A DNA stretch of 5,850 nucleotides from the NCBI GenBank assembly GCA_030608245.1, contig JAUWEO010000116.1, positions 1 to 5,850 of the forward strand, written 5' to 3'. The stretch comes from Candidatus Latescibacterota bacterium (lineage in GTDB: Bacteria; Latescibacterota; MVCY01). Position 1 is the first letter of the stretch, and every line of letters begins with the position of its first letter. Below are positions 1-5,633 of this stretch, in pieces. A model generated the notes under the pieces. It made no database searches. It had not been told where the DNA came from and worked only from the letters and a program-made list of their open reading frames with translations. Both the position numbers and the translations under genes were made by a program.

Positions 1-897
1 CTGAGTAAGCGAAAGCTCCTGGAATTGGTAGAAGAAGGATATGTGAACGGGTGGGATGATCCACGAATGCCTACAATATCGGGTTTGCGGAGGCGTGGTT
101 ATATACCAGAGTCAATCCGAAATTTCTGTGAGCGCATCGGAGTGGCCAAGAGGGATAGTATGGTCGATATTGCCCTGCTGGAGCACACCATCCGGGAAGA
201 TTTGAATCAACGAGCTCCGCGCGTGATGGCTGTATTGGACCCGCTTCGGGTGGTCATTGATAACTATCCGGAAGACCAGGTGGAAGAGATGGATGCCATT
301 AATAATCCTGAAGATCCCAGTATGCGTTCACGGAAGGTTCCTTTCTCACGCGTGCTGTACATCGAGCGAGAGGATTTTCGTGAGGATCCACCGAGGAAAT
401 TCTTCCGGTTGGCCCCCGGTCGTGAGGTGCGGTTACGATACGCCTATTTCGTCACCTGTGTGGGGGTGGTCAAGAATGAGGAGACCGGCGAGGTGATCGA
501 GCTCCACTGTACATATGATCCGGAGACACGAGGGGGTGACTCGCCGGATGGACGCAAGGTCAGGGGAACCTTGCACTGGGTTTCGGCTGTCCACTCGCTC
601 AAGGCCGAAGTACGCTTGTACGACCGTCTGTTCGCAAAAGCAAACCCAACCGGCGAAAAGGATGGCCCAGATTTCAAAACCTATTTGAATCCTAACTCGC
701 TGGAGATACTGACATCGTGCCGCGTTGAACCAAGTCTGGCAGGTGCAGCACCGGGGAGTCGATACCAGTTCGAGAGAAGGGGCTATTTCTGCGTCGATTC
801 CGTTGATTCTTCCAATGATGCACTCGTATTCAATCGGACAGTATCGTTACGTGATTCATGGGCCAAGATAGAAAAAGCGCAGAAGAAAAGGAAATAG
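1..897 (+). CDS. glnS: Glutaminyl-tRNA synthetase, C-terminal part (5' end outside window)
   Basis: This enzyme charges tRNA-Gln with glutamine in the cytoplasm (class I aminoacyl-tRNA synthetase). The reading frame is open from base 1, and the visible 298 residues align by eye with E. coli GlnRS from its MSKR loop to the end. The window opens with LSKRKL, the KMSKS-equivalent loop that stabilises the ATP transition state, followed by GWDDPRMPTISGLRRRGY, a GlnRS/GluRS hallmark. Further on come IREDLN, the beta-barrel anticodon-binding domains (VPFSRVLYIEREDF, GREVRLRYAY, DGRKVRGTLHWVSA, EVRLYDRLF) and the end block GYFCVDS...VFNRTVSLRDSWAKI. The Rossmann domain with the HIGH motif lies upstream of the window. 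A short lysine-rich tail (KAQKKRK) extends slightly past the E. coli end. The HWVSA and LRDSWAK signatures favour GlnRS over non-discriminating GluRS. The stop is TAG at 895-897. No disruption is seen, so this is a normal gene cut by the window edge. Confidence 0.97.
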   Translation: MSKRKLLELVEEGYVNGWDDPRMPTISGLRRRGYIPESIRNFCERIGVAKRDSMVDIALLEHTIREDLNQRAPRVMAVLDPLRVVIDNYPEDQVEEMDAINNPEDPSMRSRKVPFSRVLYIEREDFREDPPRKFFRLAPGREVRLRYAYFVTCVGVVKNEETGEVIELHCTYDPETRGGDSPDGRKVRGTLHWVSAVHSLKAEVRLYDRLFAKANPTGEKDGPDFKTYLNPNSLEILTSCRVEPSLAGAAPGSRYQFERRGYFCVDSVDSSNDALVFNRTVSLRDSWAKIEKAQKKRK

Positions 898-1013
898 GGA
901 ACCACGCCTTCGAGTATATTCCTCTCCTGTAACATCCTGTAATTGACATATGTCCATTTCTCTTTGGGCGGAGAATACAGCTAATGTCAAAACCAGACTG
1001 AAAGGAACCAACA
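898..1013. other. Intergenic gap glnS-esterase with tandem 8-bp repeat
   Basis: These 116 bases hold no gene. I find no GC-rich hairpin followed by T's after glnS, so read-through into the esterase is possible. Two copies of TCCTGTAA lie at 925-932 and 935-942, one helical turn apart. A TTGACA follows at 943-948 but has no good -10 at 16-18 bp. The repeat could be a regulator site or chance. Confidence 0.35.
1001..1006 (+). promoter_or_regulatory. Ribosome binding site of the secreted esterase
   Basis: AAAGGA ends 7 bases before the ATG at 1014. It fixes that start, which is also the one that gives a complete signal peptide. Confidence 0.6.
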
Positions 1014-3593
1014 ATGCAAAAGCAAACAAGATTCGCACTGACTGTTGCCCTGCTGGTTTTTGCTTCTTCTTCCCAGCTTCAGGCGGGCAACTTTCTCCCC
1101 TCAGTGGATGATACCTTAACTATCAAGCACTGGCTTGCCGTAGGGCCATTTTCTACCGGAACCAGGGAGGGATACATTGATCATCTCGTTGATCAGGGAG
1201 GTGAGGGAGATATTCAACCTGCGGAAGGACTTGAGCATCCAAGTATTATGGCTCAAGAAGGAACGGTTGCCTGGAAAAAGGTAGAGGCTGAAGATGGCGT
1301 GCTTAAGCTCGGCTTTAAGGATGTCGATTGGGATGCCCTTCAGGCCCATCACGGCTGGGCAGGCATCGGAGGCTCAGGCTATGCCTATGCCCAGATTAAT
1401 GTTGAGGGTCCCAGGCGCGCCTTGATACTGACCGAGAAGGTGGGGTCCTTCTGGCTGAACGGCTGGCGTTACTATGGAGATGTCTACGGAATCCGGCGGG
1501 GCAAGGTGCGGGTGTTAGTGCCGGTGGTGCTCGAGGATGGGACCAATCGTATATTGTTGAAGTTCGGTGTAGGTGGAGAAGACAAGACCGTCATTTTCAA
1601 GATAATTCCCGGGGAAGATCCCGTGGCTTTTAACCTTTTGGACCTTACAGTTCCGGATGCCATTGACGGTGAAGTCCTGGACCGCTGGATGGCAATTCCT
1701 TTAATAAACACCACCAATCAGGCCCTTAAAGGAGTTGTCCTTAAGACAGGTGGTGATGGAATATTCAAAGAGACCGAAACCACGCTTCCCTTTGTGGCCC
1801 CGCTAACTATTGAAAAAGTGCCATTGAGGTTGGAGACTAAAGGAAAGGTAACGACTACTGAGGACACCCTATTTGTGTCGCTGGTGGCCGAGGCAGCAGG
1901 CAAGCAGATTTCAGCGCCCATACCCCTACGAGTGCGACATTCCCGACAAGGCTTCCGGGCCACCTACAGATCAAGGGCAGACAGCTCTGTGCAGGAATTC
2001 ACCGTCGTGCCCCCGGAACCTTTTTCCCCCGACAGTACCTACGGTCTGATCTTATCCCTCCACGGTGCCAGTGTTCCCTCAGGGTGGGTAGATGGATGCT
2101 ACACTCCGAAGTCCTGGGCATTTGTGGTTGGCCCTACCAATCGCAGACCGTACGGCTTCGATTGGCAGGACTGGGGCAGAATCGATGTCCTGGAAGTGCT
2201 CAATCAGATGAAAGAGCACTACCAGATAGACCCTGATCAGATACATCTCACCGGGCATTCTATGGGTGGACACGGTACCTGGCATGTGGGATTACACCAC
2301 GCTGACCTCTTCGCTGCTATCGCCCCCAGTGCCGGCTGGACCAGCTTCAACCTATATGTGCCCTTCTTTATGCGCAGAAGCTATGTCTACGCACCTCCTA
2401 AGCTTCGCTCTGTTCGCGATATGGCCTTGCGCGAGGACAGGGCAGAGGTGTTCTTGGAAAACGCTCTTAATCTCCCTGCCTTTATTCTTCACGGCGGAAG
2501 CGACGACGAAGTCCCCCCTGTCCACGCCAAGATTATGTTCAGAGGACTTAGGCGGTTAGGATACGATGTGACCTATCGGGAGGTACCAGGGGAAAAACAC
2601 TGGTGGAACCAGGAAGGCGTAGAGGGAACTGCTTGTGTTAACTATCCAGAACTAATAGACTTCCTGAGAAGCAAAGTGAGAAATCCTCTCCCCAGAAAGG
2701 TGGCATTCAAAACCACCGATCTCGGGCTTAACAATCGGATGTACTGGGTTCAGATTGATCAACTGACCAGACTCTATCGGGATGCCACCCTGACCGTCGA
2801 GGTGAAATCTCCCCAGGAGATTGACATTCAAACCACCAATGTGACTCAGTTTACCCTTTTTCCTCCTGAGAGTTTGATAGAACCCGGCATTCTGCAAATC
2901 AAGATCAATGGCCAGAGCCTTTCAAAAAAACTCAAGGACCTTAGGCCGATCACTTTTTCTCAGACAAGAAAGGGCAGGTTTGTCTTAAGGACCCCTCGGC
3001 ACAAGGGCTTGTGGAAGAAACCAGGACTCTATGGCCCGATAAAAGAGGCCTACTTTTCGCCTTTCATATTCGTGTACGGCACAGCCGCAAGTCCCGAAGA
3101 AACCAGGGTTAACCTACATATAGCCAGAAACAAAGCCCAGAAATGGTGGTACCGGGGAAACGGTTGGGTGAGGATCATACCTGATACATCTATGACGAAG
3201 CAAATTACAAAGAATTATAATCTTATTCTCTTTGGAGGGCCTGGTTCTAATCTCGTAACCAGGCGAATCAATCCCCGATTACCCATCTCCATTCACGGCC
3301 AGAGGGTGAAATTCGGAAATAAGAAGCTGTCCCAGAGTAACTTAGCCCTTAAGATAGTCTATCCTAATCCCCTTAATCCTGAGAAATTGGTGGTTGTCAA
3401 TGCCGGCACCGACCTGGAGGGGATGAAACTGGTGGAGGTCTTAGATACCCTTCACTCCTCAGCCGGTCTCCCTGACTATATCATCTACGGAGGAGATATC
3501 AAGACCCAAGGATGGGGAGGGGTAGTAGCTGCAGGTTTCTTCGGTTCTGACTGGAAACTTGAACACTCGTTGGGATTCGCTGTCCTTCAGTAA
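1014..3593 (+). CDS. Secreted multidomain alpha/beta-hydrolase (esterase/prolyl-oligopeptidase-like)
   Basis: An 859-residue exported serine hydrolase. Residues 1-24 form a Sec signal peptide: basic K3/R6, hydrophobic core 8-17, likely cut after QLQA. Residues about 33-200 start with a WLAVGPF segment and continue into a beta-rich, jelly-roll-like region (GSFWLNG at 144-150), as in accessory domains of secreted polysaccharide enzymes. A beta-sandwich-like linker runs to about 310. The catalytic domain is about 328-555: HG oxyanion segment at 350-351, nucleophile Ser416 in GHSMGG, Asp497 in HGGSDDEVP and His529 in GEKHWW, so the triad is complete. Residues 560-859 are a C-terminal region including VYGTAASPEE (687-696) and WWYRGNGWV, of a kind I recall in predicted prolyl oligopeptidase-family proteins of Planctomycetes and relatives; its role is unknown to me. 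The substrate cannot be read from sequence: a carbohydrate ester (CE1/PHB-depolymerase-like) is my preferred guess, a peptide the alternative. It lies 116 bp after glnS on the same strand and ends convergent to the GH172 gene. Confidence 0.9.
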   Translation: MQKQTRFALTVALLVFASSSQLQAGNFLPSVDDTLTIKHWLAVGPFSTGTREGYIDHLVDQGGEGDIQPAEGLEHPSIMAQEGTVAWKKVEAEDGVLKLGFKDVDWDALQAHHGWAGIGGSGYAYAQINVEGPRRALILTEKVGSFWLNGWRYYGDVYGIRRGKVRVLVPVVLEDGTNRILLKFGVGGEDKTVIFKIIPGEDPVAFNLLDLTVPDAIDGEVLDRWMAIPLINTTNQALKGVVLKTGGDGIFKETETTLPFVAPLTIEKVPLRLETKGKVTTTEDTLFVSLVAEAAGKQISAPIPLRVRHSRQGFRATYRSRADSSVQEFTVVPPEPFSPDSTYGLILSLHGASVPSGWVDGCYTPKSWAFVVGPTNRRPYGFDWQDWGRIDVLEVLNQMKEHYQIDPDQIHLTGHSMGGHGTWHVGLHHADLFAAIAPSAGWTSFNLYVPFFMRRSYVYAPPKLRSVRDMALREDRAEVFLENALNLPAFILHGGSDDEVPPVHAKIMFRGLRRLGYDVTYREVPGEKHWWNQEGVEGTACVNYPELIDFLRSKVRNPLPRKVAFKTTDLGLNNRMYWVQIDQLTRLYRDATLTVEVKSPQEIDIQTTNVTQFTLFPPESLIEPGILQIKINGQSLSKKLKDLRPITFSQTRKGRFVLRTPRHKGLWKKPGLYGPIKEAYFSPFIFVYGTAASPEETRVNLHIARNKAQKWWYRGNGWVRIIPDTSMTKQITKNYNLILFGGPGSNLVTRRINPRLPISIHGQRVKFGNKKLSQSNLALKIVYPNPLNPEKLVVVNAGTDLEGMKLVEVLDTLHSSAGLPDYIIYGGDIKTQGWGGVVAAGFFGSDWKLEHSLGFAVLQ

Positions 3594-3825
3594 AGTGATT
3601 GGTTGCCTTGAGCCACCAGGTTACATTCAGAGGATTTTCACTGCTTCTGGCCTACTGACTCTGGTTGGGGCACGTTCGAACAACAGGGCCGAAAAGCTAC
3701 TTAACAGGAAAGAGAGACCCTGTAATCCGTTTTGATGCCGCTGGAGCAGCACATAAAGCGCAGTATTTCTCCGGCCGCGGGCAGTCCCAAAAGGTTTCCC
3801 CTCCCTCGACGGAAAAGGACTTGCC
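3594..3825. other. Convergent intergenic stretch, possible decayed coding remnant
   Basis: No intact gene is seen here. Read on the + strand, two short open stretches look protein-like but are in different frames. At about 3615-3704 the frame gives DFHCFWPTDSGWGTFEQQ before a TAA. At 3659-3832 another frame gives SYLTGKRDPVIRFDAAGAA and ends in TAA. Neither has a usable start with a ribosome-binding site. A single frameshift near 3680-3690 would join them, which is what a small pseudogene remnant would look like. I cannot name the parent family. Chance open frames are an equally fair reading. Confidence 0.25.
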
Positions 3826-3850
3826 CTGTTAAATGCAGATTTAACAGTGC
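3823..3850 (-). terminator. Hairpin just past the GH172 stop, candidate terminator
   Basis: Perfect 8-bp arms CTGTTAAA (3826-3833) and TTTAACAG (3840-3847) enclose a 6-base loop. Two more G-C pairs lie beyond a single mismatch. The hairpin sits about 10 bases beyond the GH172 stop codon on the minus strand and also faces transcripts arriving from the esterase. The stem is AT-rich and no T-tract follows on either strand, so it is not a classical intrinsic terminator. It may instead protect the 3' end or bind a protein. Confidence 0.35.
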
Positions 3851-3859
3851 AAAAAGGCT

Positions 3860-4975
3860 TTACTTCAACATTTCCGGTTCTATCGGCGAACCAGAGGACT
3901 TCCGCTGCGGCGGTATAGGTAGATTCACCGGATAGACAGTCACATCCGGCCGAGGCAGCCTCTCCTCCACCTTGGGAAAGGACGAAAACGGTTTGTGCGG
4001 CAGATCCTGGTACCAGTAAGCCACGGAGGAGTAGTCATCACAACGGTCGTTGGCATGTCCATGTTCGATGCTCACCTGAATGGATTTGTGGAAGATGACC
4101 GGATCAGGGATGTGGAATCGATACACGGTGATTCGTTCATTGAAAAAATCCCTTTGCGGTCTGGAACAATAAGACACCCCATTGTAGAGAAAAGCATTGT
4201 GCGGCTGAGAACCCCAGGCCTGGGAGAAGTAGTCCTCAGAACCTGTCCCGTGAAGGTCTGGCGGCCACTTCCGGCCATCAATCATGAACATATCGTCCCC
4301 TTCACCCCACCACCCTCCATACAGGTTATGCACGCTCAATACCGTGCCCACATAATGCCCCCTGCCCTCGGCTTCGAGGATGAGGTAGTTGTCTCGGTCC
4401 GATAGATTGACCTCCGGATCGCTCGGGTCGCTGAGGTGCTTCGGAGGAAGACAGGGATTATCCCGCCTCCAGAGGGCATGGAACCGGGCCATATCCTCTG
4501 GCGACTTTTCCCATTGGTCATAATCAATGTAGAAGTAGAACGAGCCGATAGGCACATCACATCCGTTTTCCACCTCGATTCGTGCTCCCCGGGCAAAAGG
4601 CATAGGGAAGTAGCAGTTCATACCTGCATTACGGTCATTGCCCAGGTTGGCAGACATATTGAGGACAAGGCAAGAGTATGAGTTCACTTTGGCATGTCCT
4701 ACGCCGAAGAAATCCCCCACAGGCACCTCCACGCTGGGCCGGTCCATTCCGTCCCAGTACATCCGGAGCACCGTCTTGCGCAGGTAAAGGGGATCTTCAC
4801 AGCCGATGGTGAACCAGATATGGCGGATGATTCCCGGACCGTCAATTCTGGCCAAGTCCACTTTTGCACCCGCCTCGATTGTCCAGCGGTCGCGATTTTT
4901 ACCTGTCCGGTCCCAACTGGAGAGGCGTCGGGTCCGCTCGTCGCGGAATTTAGGCAAATCCTTCAGAAATGACAT
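3860..4975 (-). CDS. GH172 (DUF2961) family glycoside hydrolase
   Basis: A complete 371-residue enzyme of the DUF2961 family, now GH172. Characterised members act on alpha-D-fructofuranosides, alpha-D-arabinofuranosides or difructose anhydride and assemble as trimers or multiples of them. Family signatures in order: SSWDRTGKNRDRW (19-31), GPGIIRHIWFT (46-56), VPVGDFFGVGH (84-94), the FYFYIDYD core strand (146-153), WWGEGDDMFMIDG (222-234) and LHGTGSEDYF (241-250). The glutamates in GEGDD (Glu225) and GSEDY (Glu247), 22 residues apart, match the pair reported as catalytic in Bifidobacterium dentium alpha-fructofuranosidase, so the enzyme looks active. Length is normal. There is no signal peptide or membrane segment, so it is probably cytoplasmic. 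The start is supported by AAGGAGG five bases upstream of the ATG. It converges on the esterase and has its own promoter-like site. The true substrate, fructose- or arabinose-based, cannot be decided here. The family call is firm. Confidence 0.94.
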   Translation of the reverse strand: MSFLKDLPKFRDERTRRLSSWDRTGKNRDRWTIEAGAKVDLARIDGPGIIRHIWFTIGCEDPLYLRKTVLRMYWDGMDRPSVEVPVGDFFGVGHAKVNSYSCLVLNMSANLGNDRNAGMNCYFPMPFARGARIEVENGCDVPIGSFYFYIDYDQWEKSPEDMARFHALWRRDNPCLPPKHLSDPSDPEVNLSDRDNYLILEAEGRGHYVGTVLSVHNLYGGWWGEGDDMFMIDGRKWPPDLHGTGSEDYFSQAWGSQPHNAFLYNGVSYCSRPQRDFFNERITVYRFHIPDPVIFHKSIQVSIEHGHANDRCDDYSSVAYWYQDLPHKPFSSFPKVEERLPRPDVTVYPVNLPIPPQRKSSGSPIEPEMLK

Positions 4976-4980
4976 CTCTG

Positions 4981-4987
4981 CCTCCTT
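4981..4987 (-). promoter_or_regulatory. Strong Shine-Dalgarno of the GH172 gene
   Basis: On the minus strand AAGGAGG is a full anti-Shine-Dalgarno match, 5 bases (CAGAG) before the ATG. It decides the start codon and suggests efficient translation. Confidence 0.85.
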
Positions 4988-5029
4988 ATCTATTTCAAGG
5001 CTTCAGTTTTGTGGTGCCCTTTTCGGGCC

Positions 5030-5058
5030 AATTTAAGGAGAGAAACAGGAAAAGTCAA
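5030..5058 (-). promoter_or_regulatory. Candidate sigma-70 promoter of the GH172 gene
   Basis: Minus strand: TTGACT (5058-5053, 5 of 6 to consensus), a 17-bp spacer, then TAAATT (5035-5030, 4 of 6). Transcription would start near 5023, giving a leader of about 48 bases that carries the strong Shine-Dalgarno. A small GCCC/GGGC hairpin (5016-5019 with 5025-5028) lies at the predicted start. A perfect dyad ACCCA-aaac-TGGGT (5073-5086) sits about 15 bp upstream of the -35 box and could be a regulator site. Prediction by eye only. Confidence 0.45.
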
Positions 5059-5126
5059 GCGCAAAACCTGCAACCCAAAACTGGGTCTGAAGTGTCGTAC
5101 AAATCTCCAGCCCAAATTACTCATAC

Positions 5127-5199
5127 AATCACGAATTAACACTAAATTAACAATCATCTTAGAGATTCTTTTACTCGTGAAAATTCGTGTGATTAGTGG
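5127..5199. repeat. Imperfect inverted repeat, MITE/REP-like
   Basis: The left arm AATCACGAATTAACAC (5127-5142) pairs with GTGAAAATTCGTGTGATT (5177-5194). There is a perfect 7-bp core (ACGAATT/AATTCGT), AATC/GATT outside it across a 2-base bulge, and CAC/GTG inside. A second small inverted pair AATC/GATT (5152-5155, 5164-5167) lies at the apex. The right arm reads on into ATTCGTGTGATTAGTGG. I recall motifs of this ATTCGTGT.ATTAGTGG kind as dispersed intergenic repeats in many environmental bacterial genomes, but no second copy is present in this window. No target-site duplication or transposase is visible. Confidence 0.5.
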
Positions 5200-5266
5200 T
5201 TCGATTCTCTCGAAAAATGAGGTTTTGCAAGCCATCTGAGCGCAATCTACAGAATCTGGTCCCTAT

Positions 5267-5286
5267 GAATTGAATACGTTCAGTTC
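5267..5286. promoter_or_regulatory. Operator-like dyad upstream of the leader promoter
   Basis: GAATTGAA-tacg-TTCAGTTC is an inverted repeat with 8-base arms and one mismatch, centred about 38 bp upstream of the -35 box at 5314. Its size and placement fit a binding site for a dimeric regulator, more likely an activator than a repressor from its distance. No regulator gene is in the window to pair it with. Confidence 0.3.
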
Positions 5287-5313
5287 TTCGATGGAGTGGT
5301 TACCAAAAAACCC

Positions 5314-5342
5314 TTGACATTTTCCCCTAATCCCTATATCTT
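5314..5342 (+). promoter_or_regulatory. Sigma-70 promoter of the structured leader/small RNA
   Basis: A perfect -35 TTGACA (5314-5319) is followed by TATCTT (5337-5342, 17-bp spacer) or, in an overlapping register, TATATC (5335-5340, 15-bp spacer). The start of transcription would be about 5348-5350. This is the best promoter match I see in the window. It points rightwards, away from the GH172 gene. Confidence 0.55.
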
Positions 5343-5348
5343 TTCCGT

Positions 5349-5475
5349 AACTTATTTCACAGACCTTTTGAGGTGGGTTCTTATTTCATAACCTCAAGAA
5401 ATACAATTCCTTGGATATTCAACCACGAAGGTTGACACTCCCCTGTAAGGGAATAGCACTTTCGTGGTTTTTTTT
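5349..5475 (+). ncRNA. Predicted structured leader or small RNA
   Basis: A transcript of about 127 bases is bounded by the promoter at 5314-5342 and the hairpin plus T8 at 5421-5475. It contains no plausible ORF. Hairpin 1 pairs TTGAGGT (5368-5374) with ACCTCAA (5391-5397) around a 16-base loop. Hairpin 2 is the terminator. AACCT (5390-5394), part of hairpin 1, can instead pair with AGGTT (5429-5433), part of the terminator stem, so an alternative fold of attenuator type is conceivable though short. I do not recognise a known riboswitch, 6S, SRP or tmRNA pattern. It may be a stand-alone small RNA or the attenuated leader of the micro-ORF downstream. Confidence 0.35.
5421..5475 (+). terminator. 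Intrinsic (Rho-independent) terminator or attenuator
   Basis: AACCACGAAGGT (5421-5432) pairs with 5458-5469 (ACTTTCGTGGTT) as a 12-bp stem with one G-U pair. The interior carries a second short stem TCCC/GGGA (5439-5442, 5449-5452). The outer stem runs directly into eight T's (5468-5475). The polarity is rightward. Since the only annotated gene to its left is on the opposite strand, it must end a transcript that starts in the intergenic region. Confidence 0.7.
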
Positions 5476-5481
5476 GTACTT

Positions 5482-5487
5482 TATACT
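5482..5487 (+). promoter_or_regulatory. Possible -10 box before the micro-ORF
   Basis: TATACT is a 5 of 6 match to the -10 consensus, 30 bases before the ATG at 5512. No good -35 is found at 16-18 bp (the bases there are part of the terminator stem), so this is weak. It would let the micro-ORF be expressed independently of the terminator. Confidence 0.25.
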
Positions 5488-5511
5488 GCGAGCCCCTGGA
5501 GGTTCGACTAT

Positions 5512-5631
5512 ATGGCCCTGAAGGCTGAAAGAAAGGAGGGATGTGACTGGCAGCAGACTTTCGCGACAAAGAACCTTGGTTTCCAGCAACCTGAACAGAA
5601 TCTCGTCGGACAGAAGATTAGGAAACCATAA
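5512..5631 (+). CDS. Possible 39-residue micro-ORF, unknown function
   Basis: ATG at 5512 is preceded by GGAGG (5498-5502) with a 9-base spacer, a reasonable ribosome-binding arrangement, and the frame ends with TAA at 5629-5631. The predicted peptide begins MALKAERKEGCDWQQ and ends GQKIRKP. It is hydrophilic, rich in lysine and glutamine, with one cysteine and one tryptophan, and has no signal peptide or membrane segment. I recognise no family. It sits between the terminator and the TGS-domain fragment, in a different frame from the latter. It could be a real small protein, a leader peptide, or a chance frame. A second Shine-Dalgarno-like AAGGAGG at 5533-5539 inside it lies only 3 bases before a GTG (5543), a poorer start. 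Confidence 0.3.
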   Translation: MALKAERKEGCDWQQTFATKNLGFQQPEQNLVGQKIRKP

Positions 5632-5633
5632 GG

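Larger units (their letters stand above)
4976..5511. other. 536-bp intergenic region between divergent units
   Basis: This stretch separates the leftward GH172 gene from the rightward leader and micro-ORF. It holds the GH172 promoter and leader (4976-5058), a small dyad (5073-5086), the MITE/REP-like inverted repeat (5127-5199), an operator-like dyad (5267-5286), the rightward promoter (5314-5342) and the structured leader with terminator (5349-5475). Open frames on both strands across 4990-5240 exist but lack protein-like composition, and I do not count them as genes. The remaining bases, 5200-5266, show nothing I can support. Confidence 0.6.

Noticed and set aside
943..978. TTGACA upstream of the esterase as a promoter
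   Set aside because: The -35 is perfect, but the bases at 16-18 bp spacing are GC-rich (around GGGCGG). The nearest -10-like GAATAC would need a spacer of about 24 bp, so I did not call a promoter.
3995..4972. Several + strand open frames of 81-136 codons opposite the GH172 gene
   Set aside because: These are antisense shadows of a clearly conserved gene. Their translations show no family motif.
5127..5199. CRISPR repeat
   Set aside because: There are only two related arms, in inverted orientation, with no regularly spaced direct repeats or spacers and no cas genes.
4990..5240. Overlapping open frames of 76-81 codons on both strands in the intergenic region
   Set aside because: They have no good ribosome-binding sites, mirror each other on opposite strands, and cross the inverted repeat and the GH172 promoter. 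Composition is not protein-like.
5432..5460. Second TTGACA (5432-5437) as a promoter for the micro-ORF
   Set aside because: No -10 at the right distance; the hexamer is part of the terminator hairpin, and the TATACT at 5482 is 44 bases away.
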